DNA from: a virus
IMG/VR virus record: IMGVR_UViG_3300028840_001508
Span: 32,962 to 96,961 of that record
Strand: one strand, 5' to 3'
Length of the DNA stretch: 64,000 nt
Shown: one piece after another, positions 42,017-50,263 of the stretch
Position numbering within the stretch: position 1 is the stretch's first letter
How the letters are laid out: each line of letters opens with the position of its first letter
Notes under the pieces: generated by a model
What the model saw: the letters and a program-made list of their open reading frames with translations, nothing else
What the model was told of the DNA's origin: nothing
Database searches by the model: none
Position numbers and translations under genes: made by a program

Positions 42017-42253
42017 ATGTTTCAAATGTTACTCAGACCGATAAAAGATAAAGATATAGCAGTTGCAACCAAGCGCGCGTTGGAATGGCAACTCAAGTTC
42101 ATGCAGGATCAGCTTGTGAGGGCGCAGGGTATGACGTGCGATAACGTAACGCTCAACGATGGAGCGACAATGGTAAGAGTAGACTGGATAGCTATAGCAG
42201 AAGCCGAGATAGCGGCACATCAGGCAGCTATAGAAGAATTGGATAAAATCTAG
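42017..42253 (+). CDS. small hypothetical protein
   Basis: This 78-residue protein (weak site GAGGTAA) is mostly helical, with an Ala-rich C-terminal helix (IAIAEAEIAAHQAAIEELDK). It lies just before the holin candidate. Unrecognised. Confidence 0.55.
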   Translation: MFQMLLRPIKDKDIAVATKRALEWQLKFMQDQLVRAQGMTCDNVTLNDGATMVRVDWIAIAEAEIAAHQAAIEELDKI

Positions 42254-42275
42254 CGGCTAGGAAAGTGGCGATTGA

Positions 42276-42515
42276 ATGGCTGAGGATTTGAATGGCAAAT
42301 ACGTGAGACAGGATGTGTTTGACCAGATAATGAAGCGAATGGACGATAAATTTGACAGCATAAATGGGAAGCTGGATGATATTCAGGTTGCCTTAAAAAA
42401 GAATGGCAACGGCAAACTCAATATGAAATTTTACGTGATATTGGCTGTGATCATGGTAGGAAGTACAAGTGCTGGCGCAGGCATTATCCCGAAGCTGCTA
42501 GAACTTCTGAAATAG
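42276..42515 (+). CDS. holin-like protein (XhlA type)
   Basis: This 79-residue protein has a coiled-coil start (VFDQIMKRMDDKFDSINGKLDDIQ), a basic turn and one membrane span (FYVILAVIMVGSTSAGAGII), the layout of XhlA-type haemolysin/holin accessory proteins. It may take part in lysis; no endolysin was recognised next to it. The start at 42276 lies behind GGAAAGTGG. Confidence 0.65.
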   Translation: MAEDLNGKYVRQDVFDQIMKRMDDKFDSINGKLDDIQVALKKNGNGKLNMKFYVILAVIMVGSTSAGAGIIPKLLELLK

Positions 42516-42529
42516 CGAAAGGAAACGTG

Positions 42530-43582
42530 ATGAGCAAATGGTCAGATGAAGTAATAGCACAATGCATCGAAGGTAGAGACAGCGGCATGTCCGACCAGAA
42601 GATAGCGGATATGCTGAATAATCTACAAAATGAATATCACTATACAAATAGTAGCATCTGGGGGCAATTGAAGCACAGGAAGCCGCAGAAACAGGTAATG
42701 CAGCAGGAGACGACACGACTCACCAAGGAAGAGATAGACCGCTACCTTCACCTGGTCGCAGAGCAACAGCCCATCCTCCAGAAAGCTATCGGCATCAATC
42801 GCCGCCCTACCATACCCATAGACGAGTCTGGCTGGTTCGGGATCGTATTCTGGTCAGACCAGCACATCGGTAATATCTGGACCCAGACTCTCACCATCCT
42901 CAAAGAGGCAGAGATAATAGAGACAACGCCCGGTCTATACTGCGCTCATGGCGGTGACATGACAGACGGCGCTATTCCTGCATCACCACACAGCGGCATC
43001 AAGTCTGAGCAAATAGTCCCGCCTTTTATGCAGCGGGAATGCGCTATAAGGGTAGCGAAACAGATAGCTAACAAGCTCATTCTAGTTATTCAGGGCTGTC
43101 ATGAGCGATGGACAAACGACGCTGCAGACTATGACTTCATGGCGCAGGCGGCGAAGGAGACTGACACAGTTTATGCAGGCGGCGGCACGAAGTTCTACCT
43201 GGAATGCACAGGCGGGGCTAAGTATTGCGGTGTGTACCATCACAAGGCGACCGGGTATAGCCAGTTCAATGGGTGTCATCCATGCGTAAGGCGCGCGCTT
43301 TTCCATGAGCAGGAAGCTGACATAATAGCTGTAGCACATGAGCATATAACAGCACAAAGCATCGAGGTAATAGGTGAGCGGTTGCGCTATATGATGCGAA
43401 CTGGCGCAAGAAAGAACTTTGACAAGTTTGCCAGCACGTTAGGAAACGATGCCAAGAGGGATAATCTGGAAGTGCCTGTGGTGTTGGTTCACGGCTCTGA
43501 CCAGACGAAGCAGGGACAGATTATACTGGGGATAGAGATGGCAGCACAGGTGTTGGGTGCGTTGAGAGAAAAAGCAGGATGA
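42530..43582 (+). CDS. calcineurin-like metallophosphoesterase
   Basis: The ATG at 42530 is preferred over a GTG at 42527; the site is GAAAGGAAA. In the 350-residue protein an N-terminal HTH-like helical region (1-55) is followed by a phosphoesterase core with FWSDQHIGN, AHGGDMTDG, a GCHERW variant of the GNHE motif, and AVAHEH. These supply the usual two-metal ligands. Relatives in phages are often nucleases or phosphatases of unknown substrate. The N-terminal DNA-binding-like part favours a nucleic acid substrate. Confidence 0.8.
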   Translation: MSKWSDEVIAQCIEGRDSGMSDQKIADMLNNLQNEYHYTNSSIWGQLKHRKPQKQVMQQETTRLTKEEIDRYLHLVAEQQPILQKAIGINRRPTIPIDESGWFGIVFWSDQHIGNIWTQTLTILKEAEIIETTPGLYCAHGGDMTDGAIPASPHSGIKSEQIVPPFMQRECAIRVAKQIANKLILVIQGCHERWTNDAADYDFMAQAAKETDTVYAGGGTKFYLECTGGAKYCGVYHHKATGYSQFNGCHPCVRRALFHEQEADIIAVAHEHITAQSIEVIGERLRYMMRTGARKNFDKFASTLGNDAKRDNLEVPVVLVHGSDQTKQGQIILGIEMAAQVLGALREKAG

Positions 43583-43607
43583 ACTACTATGTTTGAAGGA
43601 GACTGAT

Positions 43608-44351
43608 ATGATATGGAAACCAAACCCAAAACAAGCAGGCAGCCGACTTTGTGACTGCGTACCACTCCCCGGCCCCTGCCCTAACAACTGCCCTGATTGC
43701 TACTACAACCGTCCTGGCGCATTCTACATGCCGCTAGACCAGCCAGTATTCCCGCCTATAGAATACGCTAAAGGTAAAGTCGTCAGGGTCAACAGTGGTG
43801 GCGATAGCAACCACCACCGCAACTACGTCATAAAGTCAACAGAATGCTATGACCATCGCTTCTTCAACACATCCCGCCCGGATCTCTACCTGGACTTCCC
43901 CGAACCAGTTGTCGTCACGGTGAATCCACGCAACTTCACCGACTGGTTCTATGCCATATCCGCAGTGGATAATCTCATGTTTGTGCGAGTGAAGATAACA
44001 AGTTGGAATGAGGATTTGCTGCTTGACACAGTGAATCACTATAGCATGTTAGGTGTGCCTGTTGTGCTTACTGATATGCGCTTTTACACTGAGTCACTGG
44101 TGCTGGAGCCTGATGCCTACGAGTACCGCTACCACGTCAAAAACCCCTATTGGTGTCTGAAGCATGACATCTGGCGGGCTATCTGGAAGGAATACGAGAG
44201 CAGCCCCTACGTCCTTAGTTGCGGATCACCAGTAAGCCCGTATTGTCGGGACTGTGAGAATTGTTGGGAACTGTACTGGTACAAGAAGGATGGGGATGAT
44301 AGAAGGCTGGAGAAGCTGAAGAGACGACAGATACAGAATTTTGAGGGTTAG
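43608..44351 (+). CDS. radical-SAM-like iron-sulfur protein
   Basis: The ATG at 43608 is six bases after AAGGAG. The 247-residue protein has PCPNNCPDCYY (C24-x3-C28-x2-C31), the 4Fe-4S motif of radical SAM enzymes, a GGDSNHHRNYV stretch that could be the SAM-binding Gly-rich region, and a second Cys cluster, CRDCENC, near the end. The length is that of a minimal radical SAM protein. The reaction is unknown. A zinc-binding protein without SAM chemistry is the alternative. Confidence 0.65.
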   Translation: MIWKPNPKQAGSRLCDCVPLPGPCPNNCPDCYYNRPGAFYMPLDQPVFPPIEYAKGKVVRVNSGGDSNHHRNYVIKSTECYDHRFFNTSRPDLYLDFPEPVVVTVNPRNFTDWFYAISAVDNLMFVRVKITSWNEDLLLDTVNHYSMLGVPVVLTDMRFYTESLVLEPDAYEYRYHVKNPYWCLKHDIWRAIWKEYESSPYVLSCGSPVSPYCRDCENCWELYWYKKDGDDRRLEKLKRRQIQNFEG

Positions 44352-44353
44352 AT

Positions 44354-44716
44354 ATGTTCAAACAAATAGGCATCATTAAAATAATGGGTCATGACGTTGC
44401 GGTATATATCACAGATGAAGAAGACAGGCTGACGACACTGGATGGCTTTGTTGCTCTGGGACTCTGCAATGTAGGGCGTTCTCATATAATTCTGGATATA
44501 GACCTGTCAATATCGCAGCTTCAATCATTGCTATTCCATGAGTTGTGCGAATTCGTGAAGATTAACTGCGGCGCTAACTATGCCGATGAGCATGATTACT
44601 TTGCTGCATATAACAACGTACTTTGGGGGGAAGTAAAGAATAACCAGGACTGGCTATTTGGGTCGGCTTTGAAGAAAGCAATAACGGCTGTAAAGGCAAA
44701 GGGAAAAGCCAAATGA
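44354..44716 (+). CDS. small HExxx-containing phage protein
   Basis: This 120-residue protein contains LLFHELCEFVKINCG (about 60-74), like the HEL-x-E motif of a small phage family sometimes described as metallopeptidase-like. A full HExxH is absent because the second His is Glu, so catalysis is doubtful. The position is two bases after the radical-SAM-like gene, and it overlaps the next by four bases. Confidence 0.55.
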   Translation: MFKQIGIIKIMGHDVAVYITDEEDRLTTLDGFVALGLCNVGRSHIILDIDLSISQLQSLLFHELCEFVKINCGANYADEHDYFAAYNNVLWGEVKNNQDWLFGSALKKAITAVKAKGKAK

Positions 44717-44970
44717 AATACATCATAGCATACATAATGGACAAGGACTGGCGCGTTGACTTCGCATATCAGGATTTCCAGCGTGATGCATTGTGCCAGC
44801 GGCTTCGGGAGCTTGGTCTGCCGTACTATGTAGGAGAACTGGAACGACATTGCAGGCAGGCGAAGAGCAGGCCGCCGCGTGAGGGTGAGATACCGTTGAA
44901 GATGGATACCATGCGGGCAGAGAAGTCGTGTACCGTGAAGATGCGGAGGTATATGAGTGGATTGGCTTGA
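44713..44970 (+). CDS. small hypothetical protein
   Basis: This 85-residue protein overlaps both neighbours (ATGA and 14 bases). It is basic with two short Cys-containing segments (LCQRLRELGLPYYVGELERHCRQ). Unrecognised. Coupling to the DNA methyltransferase suggests they are made together. Confidence 0.5.
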   Translation: MKYIIAYIMDKDWRVDFAYQDFQRDALCQRLRELGLPYYVGELERHCRQAKSRPPREGEIPLKMDTMRAEKSCTVKMRRYMSGLA

Positions 44971-46681
44971 CGAGCATATAGATACCGTTATCAACGCAGA
45001 TTGCCTTGATATGATGCGGGATATGCCTGATGAATCGGTTGACCTTTTATTGACAGACCCACCTTATGGCATCGCCTTCATGGGCAAGGACTGGGATAAG
45101 GCTGTTCCTTCTGTTGACATCTGGCGTGAATGCCTGCGCGTCCTGAAGCCCGGTGCATTTGCCTTCATCATGTGTATATCCCGTCAAGACTGCCAGGCAA
45201 GGATGATAGTCAACCTGCAAGAGGCCGGGTTTGAGGTGTCGTTCTCGCCGTTGTACCATACGTTTGCTCAGGGCTTTCCGAAAGCGGCTAATATGAGTAA
45301 AATGGTGGATCGTAGATTGGGAATGGAGAGGGAGGTTATAGGATTTAAGCAAACAGTATATCCGGATAATCCTGATTCCGGATCACCATTTTATAAATAT
45401 AGCCAAGCAGCTCAATTTGGTAATTCACAAGGTAAAGAGGCATACTTGACCACCCCCGCCTCCCCCGAAGCCAAAACCCTCGATGGCAGTTATGCCAATT
45501 TCGAGCCTAAGCCTGCAGTTGAGGTTATCCTGGTCTGCCGCAAGCCCTTCATCACCAAGCACAAGCGCAGCGATGTATACCGCATCCTCGGCGGCAGGTA
45601 CGACTATTGGTATACGCAGCGCACTGAGGTCAGAGAACCATATGAGAACAGCAAGGGCAACATCGGCAAGCTGACCCGCAAGTGGGCGAAGGAACTGGCA
45701 GTAGCAGGCTATACGCTGAAGGATGGTGACGTGATAGAGCGCAGGTTGGCGTTGCATCCTGAGTTGCGGGATGAAGTGACTGTCAACAGGGACGTGGTGC
45801 TGTGGTCAAGGGCATTTAAGGATAGTGACGTGACAAGCTCGATTACTCATGCGCTGGATAGTGGGAAGGGGATCTCGTGGTTGGAGGATGTGAGGATACC
45901 AATAAGCAATGCCGATCAACAAATGTATCAAAGAAAATATACAGATAAAGCTGGCAAGCCCTACAAGATAAAAGCCAGTGATATATATGGTCAATGTCAG
46001 GAAGGTGTATTTCAACCGGGATATAACGGCCGCTTCCCCTCCCACCTCCTCATATCAGACGACGTGCTGAATGATGGGGTGGAGAGGACATGCGGCAAAT
46101 CTAATAAACGTACCCAAGGTAGCGCATGGGAAGAAACAGGGATGGGCGGGACTAAGACTGACAGAACATACATAGGCGACTCCGGCTCCTTCTCCCGATA
46201 CTTCAGCCTGGACAAATGGGCAGAAGAACATCTCCCAGAATCAGTGCTGAAGACGTTCCCTTTTCTGCTTGTGCCGAAGGCGAGCAAGAAAGAGAAGAAT
46301 GCGGGTCTGGATACGTTGCCCGATAGGGAAATGTATTATAAAGACGGTCGGGGAAATTCACTGGAAATTCACCAGAATCCAGAACATCGAGCCAAAACGG
46401 GACGGCACATTTCGTTTCCCCGCAAGAATACCCATCCCACCGTAAAACCAGTCAAGCTCATGTCCTACCTCATCACAATGGGCAGCAGACCCGGCGACGT
46501 GGTGCTAGACCCGTTCCTTGGCTCTGGCACAACAGCAGTATCAGCAGTGCTACTGGGGCGACACTTCATAGGATGTGACATTGACCCGGAGTCAGTAACA
46601 ACAGCAGAACTACATGTAAAATACGCAAAAGAGACAGCAAAAGATACGCAACCAGATATGTTCGCAGAAGCAGCAAACTAG
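44957..46681 (+). CDS. DNA adenine/cytosine-N4 methyltransferase
   Basis: This 574-residue protein begins with GTG after GGAGG. Catalytic motif TDPPYG (33-38) comes first and the SAM-binding motif FLGSGTTAVSA (520-530) last, the order of beta-class N6-A or N4-C methyltransferases. The long region between them (80-500) includes a target-recognition part. It would modify phage DNA, probably against host restriction. No cognate endonuclease is next to it. Confidence 0.88.
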   Translation: MDWLDEHIDTVINADCLDMMRDMPDESVDLLLTDPPYGIAFMGKDWDKAVPSVDIWRECLRVLKPGAFAFIMCISRQDCQARMIVNLQEAGFEVSFSPLYHTFAQGFPKAANMSKMVDRRLGMEREVIGFKQTVYPDNPDSGSPFYKYSQAAQFGNSQGKEAYLTTPASPEAKTLDGSYANFEPKPAVEVILVCRKPFITKHKRSDVYRILGGRYDYWYTQRTEVREPYENSKGNIGKLTRKWAKELAVAGYTLKDGDVIERRLALHPELRDEVTVNRDVVLWSRAFKDSDVTSSITHALDSGKGISWLEDVRIPISNADQQMYQRKYTDKAGKPYKIKASDIYGQCQEGVFQPGYNGRFPSHLLISDDVLNDGVERTCGKSNKRTQGSAWEETGMGGTKTDRTYIGDSGSFSRYFSLDKWAEEHLPESVLKTFPFLLVPKASKKEKNAGLDTLPDREMYYKDGRGNSLEIHQNPEHRAKTGRHISFPRKNTHPTVKPVKLMSYLITMGSRPGDVVLDPFLGSGTTAVSAVLLGRHFIGCDIDPESVTTAELHVKYAKETAKDTQPDMFAEAAN

Positions 46682-46689
46682 GAGATACC

Positions 46690-47628
46690 ATGAAACTCAT
46701 TACGATAATAGTAATACTTTTTTCAATATCATCTATCAGTCTAGCATCCCTCGACAAAGTAGAGAAAGCCATCAAGCAAAAGGGTGCTAAGTGGCGTGCA
46801 GGTGAAACATCCATCTCCCGCCTTTCTGAACATGAACAGCGGCAACTTTGCAGCGTCATCATAGACCACGTAGACACAGCCAACGCCGCACCAGGCAAGA
46901 AGCCCAAACTGCCGCAACGGTGGGACTGGCGGGACGTGGAGGGTCAGAGCTGGGTAACGCCAGTAAAGAGCCAGGGAGGGTGTGGGTCCTGCTGGGCGTT
47001 TGGATGCGTCGCACAACTGGAGTCAGTGAAGATGATCAGCGAAGGTATACCTGATCCCGACCTCGACTTATCCGAGCAGTACCAGGTGTCCTGCGATCCC
47101 AACAACTTCGGATGCAGCGGCGGCTATATGTATCCAGCCTATAACTTCATAAGAGATGTCGGTGTGCCACCTGAAGATTGCTTTCCGTATGCGGGAAGGG
47201 ATCTGCCATGTGAAGAAGCCTGTCTTGATCCTGAGTTGGTATCGGTAGATAGCTGGAGTAGGATTTCATACAGCGTCACATGGCTGAAGGAAAGGACATA
47301 CGAACATCCTGTCACCTGCGCCTTCTATGTCTACCAGGACTTTTTCTACTACACTGGCGGCATATATAAGTACGTATGGGGTGATCTGCGTGGTGGTCAT
47401 GCCGTGTGCATAGTAGGATGGGATAATCGGGGATTCATAGTCAAGAATAGTTGGGGTGATGGATGGGGCGAGGATGGATATTTTCGTATAGCCTTCTCTG
47501 AATCCAGCAGCAAAAGCGAGGTGTGTTTTGGGATGCAAGCGGGGCGGTTCTTCATAGATAGTTCCCAAGCACCGGGCAGGAATGGCACTGTCATCTCCGT
47601 ATGGGCGGGGATGAAAGCGCAGTTATGA
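46690..47628 (+). CDS. secreted papain-like cysteine protease (C1A)
   Basis: This 312-residue protein has a signal peptide (1-19, hydrophobic after MK), a propeptide-like segment (20-75) and a complete C1A catalytic core: oxyanion Gln95, Cys101 in GGCGSCWAF, His237 in GGHAVCIVGWD, and Asn253 in KNSWGDGWG. The GCSGG motif (141-145) and paired Cys residues expected for disulfides are also present. It should be exported and activated outside the cytoplasm. A papain-type protease with propeptide is rare in phages. It could help lysis, alter host envelope proteins, or be a virulence cargo. Confidence 0.88.
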   Translation: MKLITIIVILFSISSISLASLDKVEKAIKQKGAKWRAGETSISRLSEHEQRQLCSVIIDHVDTANAAPGKKPKLPQRWDWRDVEGQSWVTPVKSQGGCGSCWAFGCVAQLESVKMISEGIPDPDLDLSEQYQVSCDPNNFGCSGGYMYPAYNFIRDVGVPPEDCFPYAGRDLPCEEACLDPELVSVDSWSRISYSVTWLKERTYEHPVTCAFYVYQDFFYYTGGIYKYVWGDLRGGHAVCIVGWDNRGFIVKNSWGDGWGEDGYFRIAFSESSSKSEVCFGMQAGRFFIDSSQAPGRNGTVISVWAGMKAQL

Positions 47629-47649
47629 TATATCCAAATGGAGGCAGAA

Positions 47650-47925
47650 ATGGCTAAACTTACTGTAGAAATTCCAGAAGCATATCTAATGCAGATCGCT
47701 GTATATGGGAAGATGGGAACCGGCGAACTTGCTGATATAATCCAAACATGGGCACAAAATGAACTCCGTAAAGCTGGATTGGGTGAGAAATTCAAAGAGA
47801 AGCAAATCAAGCACCTGAACCAACTTCATCAATCTCTGCGCAATGTTCTTGGTGATGAGATAGTATTACAAATGGACAGTAAGATCGCGAAGGCGGCAGT
47901 TCTTATAAAGCAGGCAAAACTGTGA
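47650..47925 (+). CDS. small helical protein
   Basis: The ATG at 47650 is six bases after GGAGG. The 91 residues begin MAKLTVEIPEAYLMQIAVYG, resembling the start of small phage helical proteins, and continue as charged amphipathic helices. Unrecognised. Confidence 0.55.
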   Translation: MAKLTVEIPEAYLMQIAVYGKMGTGELADIIQTWAQNELRKAGLGEKFKEKQIKHLNQLHQSLRNVLGDEIVLQMDSKIAKAAVLIKQAKL

Positions 47926-47945
47926 AAGGATGGAGTGGGTAGGAT

Positions 47946-48251
47946 ATGAATTATACCGTCAAATGTATAAGAATTTACTGGTGGAACTTGCTTCAATGGC
48001 TAAATAGACACCTGTTAATTACATATCCGCTCATTGAGGATTGTGCTAGATGTAGAGACTGCGGAAGAAACGTCCACGATTTCCATGTGCCTGATAATTT
48101 ATGGTTATTAGTTATACCTAATTCTGATGGTGTTTGGTGCTATGATTGCTTTTGCGATAGAGCAGATAGGATGATGGGGCAGAAATGGAGATTGGAGTTA
48201 ACTGAAGTTTGGTATTGCCAGAAAATCTCTGGTGACTATGAGGTAATATGA
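47946..48251 (+). CDS. Cys-rich hypothetical protein
   Basis: This 101-residue protein has CARCRDCGRNVHDFH (33-47) and WCYDCFCD (near 64-71), forming a likely zinc site, and an aromatic, hydrophobic N-terminal 28 residues. The function is unknown. It overlaps the last + strand gene by ATGA. Confidence 0.55.
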   Translation: MNYTVKCIRIYWWNLLQWLNRHLLITYPLIEDCARCRDCGRNVHDFHVPDNLWLLVIPNSDGVWCYDCFCDRADRMMGQKWRLELTEVWYCQKISGDYEVI

Positions 48252-48448
48252 AACTCTCAATGTCACACTGGACTTTCTTCATATATCAGGATAGCGATGT
48301 AATACGAGGATACCCCAACCACAACACGCACCGCATCTCAGACGTTCAGTTTGACGAGATGTGGCAGGTGTGGCATGATAGCTATAGCGGGTATAAGCTG
48401 CGGATGGTGAGGGTAGATGGGCATTGGGAGGTTGAGTTTGCTCCATAG
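48248..48448 (+). CDS. small hypothetical protein
   Basis: This 66-residue protein, the last gene of the rightward block, is rich in aromatic residues (SHWTFFIYQDSD, WQVWHDSYSGYKLRM) and has no motif. No terminator is visible in the 42 bases before the convergent tRNA gene. Confidence 0.5.
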   Translation: MKLSMSHWTFFIYQDSDVIRGYPNHNTHRISDVQFDEMWQVWHDSYSGYKLRMVRVDGHWEVEFAP

Positions 48449-48490
48449 GCTTGCTTTATCATTCACCTCCTGCTATCTCTTTTCCTTGAA

Positions 48491-48562
48491 GCTGGCGGCA
48501 GGAATCGAACCTGCTACCCGCTGATCACAAATCAGCCGCTCTACCAGTTGAGCTACGCCAGC
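48491..48562 (-). tRNA. tRNA-Thr (anticodon UGU), CCA not encoded
   Basis: The - strand gives a complete cloverleaf: acceptor GCTGGCG/CGCCAGC, D-stem GCTC/GAGC, anticodon stem GCTGA/TCAGC with loop TTTGTGA, and T-arm GCAGG TTCGATT CCTGC. Strict stem boundaries place the anticodon at TGT, reading ACA. G1-C72 and C2-G71 suit threonine identity. Position 37 is G rather than the usual A, and the discriminator is U. A quick reading as tRNA-His (GTG) would need mismatched stems. Confidence 0.85.
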
Positions 48563-48801
48563 GAAATATATGGACGTTCCAGAAAGACACCATGTCGTAT
48601 AAAGAAGCCCAACCTTGCTATCTGTAAAAAAGAGACAGGGAATGTTGATGTCATAGTCACGCCTTCAAGTGCTTGCCCTGATAGACTGGAAGCAAGTAAT
48701 TTGCCTACAGCTTCAACCGTTCCTGTCTGACCAGCAAGGTCTATACTATACGAAAAACCGTTTACGTTGTCTAAGACCAGACACAGATTGGACTTTACCA
48801 T
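48553..48801 (-). CDS. small hypothetical protein overlapping the tRNA
   Basis: This 82-residue protein starts at 48801 after a G-rich leader and ends ten bases inside the 5' part of tRNA-Thr. The sequence (LDNVNGFSYSIDLAGQTGTVEAVGKLLASSL) has globular character but no known family. It would be the last gene of the leftward operon. Confidence 0.5.
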   Translation of the reverse strand: MVKSNLCLVLDNVNGFSYSIDLAGQTGTVEAVGKLLASSLSGQALEGVTMTSTFPVSFLQIARLGFFIRHGVFLERPYISLA

Positions 48802-48814
48802 TCATTTACCCCCC

Positions 48815-49231
48815 CTAAAAATCAAACCACACTACCAGACGCACATTACTCCCCCCGTAAACGTCTGCCAGTGCTGACATTGAATCAAACAAGAACTTCC
48901 ATGACCAGTCTATACCAAGACCGTCGCTATCAAGCCAGTTATTGCGTTCTATTTCTTGCACAAAATTACTCAGTTCACTTTGTAGTATCCAGGTCAGATA
49001 GCATGTGGTTTTATTATCTAATACGGCTAATCTGTATTTGTTTATCGTCTCTAGTGCAGCTTCGTCTGGCATCCCTCTATTAAACGCCAGGGCATGTTCC
49101 TTACCCCTGCCCTTGACGCCGAATATGTCGCCGAACAGGGAATATTCCCTCGCTAGAAAGAATAAATCCATCAGCTTAATGAATCCTTTGCCATGACTGA
49201 CTTCCAGAGAGCCGCTTATATCCCAGCCCAT
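48815..49231 (-). CDS. hypothetical protein
   Basis: The start at 49231 follows GGAGGTAAATGAT; upstream in-frame ATGs lack a ribosome site. The 138 residues are mixed alpha/beta with an aromatic-rich middle (FIKLMDLFFLAREYSLFGDIFG) and a WSWKFLFDS segment. Unrecognised. Confidence 0.6.
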   Translation of the reverse strand: MGWDISGSLEVSHGKGFIKLMDLFFLAREYSLFGDIFGVKGRGKEHALAFNRGMPDEAALETINKYRLAVLDNKTTCYLTWILQSELSNFVQEIERNNWLDSDGLGIDWSWKFLFDSMSALADVYGGSNVRLVVWFDF

Positions 49232-49236
49232 ATCAT

Positions 49237-49608
49237 TTACCTCCTGTCTTCTTGCTTCCATTGCGTCCATGCCCAGCATTCACTACCCGAACATCGAGGG
49301 AGCATGTTATTTTCCCCAACCGCTATTTGCTTACAGTATCCCTCTGTGTACAGTTTTTGGTTGTTCTTGATAGCATCCTTCACATAGTTGCTAGTTACTT
49401 CTATTGCACCTAATTCCACCGCCCGCTTTCGCTTCCTTGGCGACAGGTCATAGTGTGGGAGACGTGGATCATCCTGGAACCAACTGCGCTTCAGTCCTAG
49501 TTTTGCGGCAAATAGATGTAAGGTTTCTTCTGGGCTATCCATCGAGAATAGATGGCAACTTCTCTTGTAGCGCCAACGTGACGGCTTTAGATCATCGACA
49601 CAGATCAT
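49237..49608 (-). CDS. DUF4031-like protein
   Basis: The start at 49608 follows AGGAGGTGAATGAT. Residues 1-75 (MICVDDLKPSRWRYKRSCHLFS, FAAKLGLKRSWFQD, PHYDLSPRKRKRAVELGA) match the pattern of DUF4031, a short phage and bacterial domain of unknown function with conserved Asp, His and Arg residues. The C-terminal 50 residues include a possible Cys pair (CSGSECW). Confidence 0.7.
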   Translation of the reverse strand: MICVDDLKPSRWRYKRSCHLFSMDSPEETLHLFAAKLGLKRSWFQDDPRLPHYDLSPRKRKRAVELGAIEVTSNYVKDAIKNNQKLYTEGYCKQIAVGENNMLPRCSGSECWAWTQWKQEDRR

Positions 49609-49609
49609 A

Positions 49610-49870
49610 TCATTCACCTCCTGCCAGATACAGGGCTTTCGCCCTCAATGTAAGTATAGCTACCCGACTGCCAAAAACTACATTTCGCAGACCTAACTCT
49701 GGAACTTGCACAGCATATTTATCAGCTAGAGTATAGACGGCAATGCCAAAATATCTATAGCAGCAGGGCATAATATATGGTTTATCGTCTTGTGGTTCGT
49801 CAAGATATTCTTTCAATTTCTCCCAGACCGTTGTAGACATAAGGCAAGCTTCATGAAGTTGTTTTTCCAT
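49610..49870 (-). CDS. small hypothetical protein
   Basis: The start at 49870 follows the same AGGAGGTGAATGAT leader as the next gene. The 86 residues are helical at first (EKQLHEACLMSTTVWEKLKEYL) and beta-rich later. Unrecognised. Confidence 0.55.
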   Translation of the reverse strand: MEKQLHEACLMSTTVWEKLKEYLDEPQDDKPYIMPCCYRYFGIAVYTLADKYAVQVPELGLRNVVFGSRVAILTLRAKALYLAGGE

Positions 49871-49875
49871 ATCAT

Positions 49876-50013
49876 TCACCTCCTCCTTACCCCCACTACC
49901 TTCCCGTCCACTATCCTCAAAACAGATGCCTTCCCCGGATGTAGCAGCATCTCTTTGAGGATGTGGTATATCAGTATTAGATTTGCTCTGAGACCGGTCA
50001 TTTCAATGTCCAT
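49876..50013 (-). CDS. small basic protein (45 aa)
   Basis: The ATG at 50013 follows GGGGAGGTCGAAGG. The 45 residues form one amphipathic helix (LILIYHILKEML) and a basic C-terminus (VVGVRRR). A longer frame upstream lacks a ribosome site. Confidence 0.5.
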   Translation of the reverse strand: MDIEMTGLRANLILIYHILKEMLLHPGKASVLRIVDGKVVGVRRR

Positions 50014-50191
50014 CCTTCGACCTCCCCAGGTTCGGCTTTCCCCGCCATTTGGCATACTTATCTGCCGCCCAGAAACCAGCATCAGGATCGGCAGAAATAC
50101 CTCCGTTGATGGCGAATATTATGTCATACAGCAAGAGATCCAGTTTGTGTATTAGTTGGCTGCGTAGTGGCTCATTTAACCTGAATAGCAT
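50003..50191 (-). CDS. small phage protein (62 aa)
   Basis: The start at 50191 follows AGGGGGATATAAT. LIHKLDLLLYDIIFAINGGIS, then FWAADKYAKWRGK, resembles a short phage protein with an aromatic-basic C-terminus. It overlaps the next gene by 11 bases. Confidence 0.55.
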   Translation of the reverse strand: MLFRLNEPLRSQLIHKLDLLLYDIIFAINGGISADPDAGFWAADKYAKWRGKPNLGRSKDGH

Positions 50192-50192
50192 A

Positions 50193-50243
50193 TTATATCC
50201 CCCTAGCCTCTAAATCTTCTATCAATTCATCTAACCTGTTCAT
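50193..50243 (-). CDS. possible 16-residue leader peptide
   Basis: ATG at 50243 after AAAGGAGTGGGA gives MNRLDELIEDLEARGI and a stop two bases before the next ATG. The ribosome site is as strong as those of the neighbours. A translated leader that helps the next gene is possible; it could also be a remnant. Confidence 0.4.
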   Translation of the reverse strand: MNRLDELIEDLEARGI

Positions 50244-50263
50244 TCCCACTCCTTTCATCATTG

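Noticed and set aside
48389-48472. 26-codon frame behind the orphan leader on the - strand
   Set aside because: It is antisense to a supported gene and has no coding character; it is kept only as evidence of leader duplication.
48491-48562. tRNA-His (GTG)
   Set aside because: The GTG reading needs a mismatched anticodon stem, and the G-1/C73 pair required for histidine is missing. The proper five-pair stem gives anticodon TGT.
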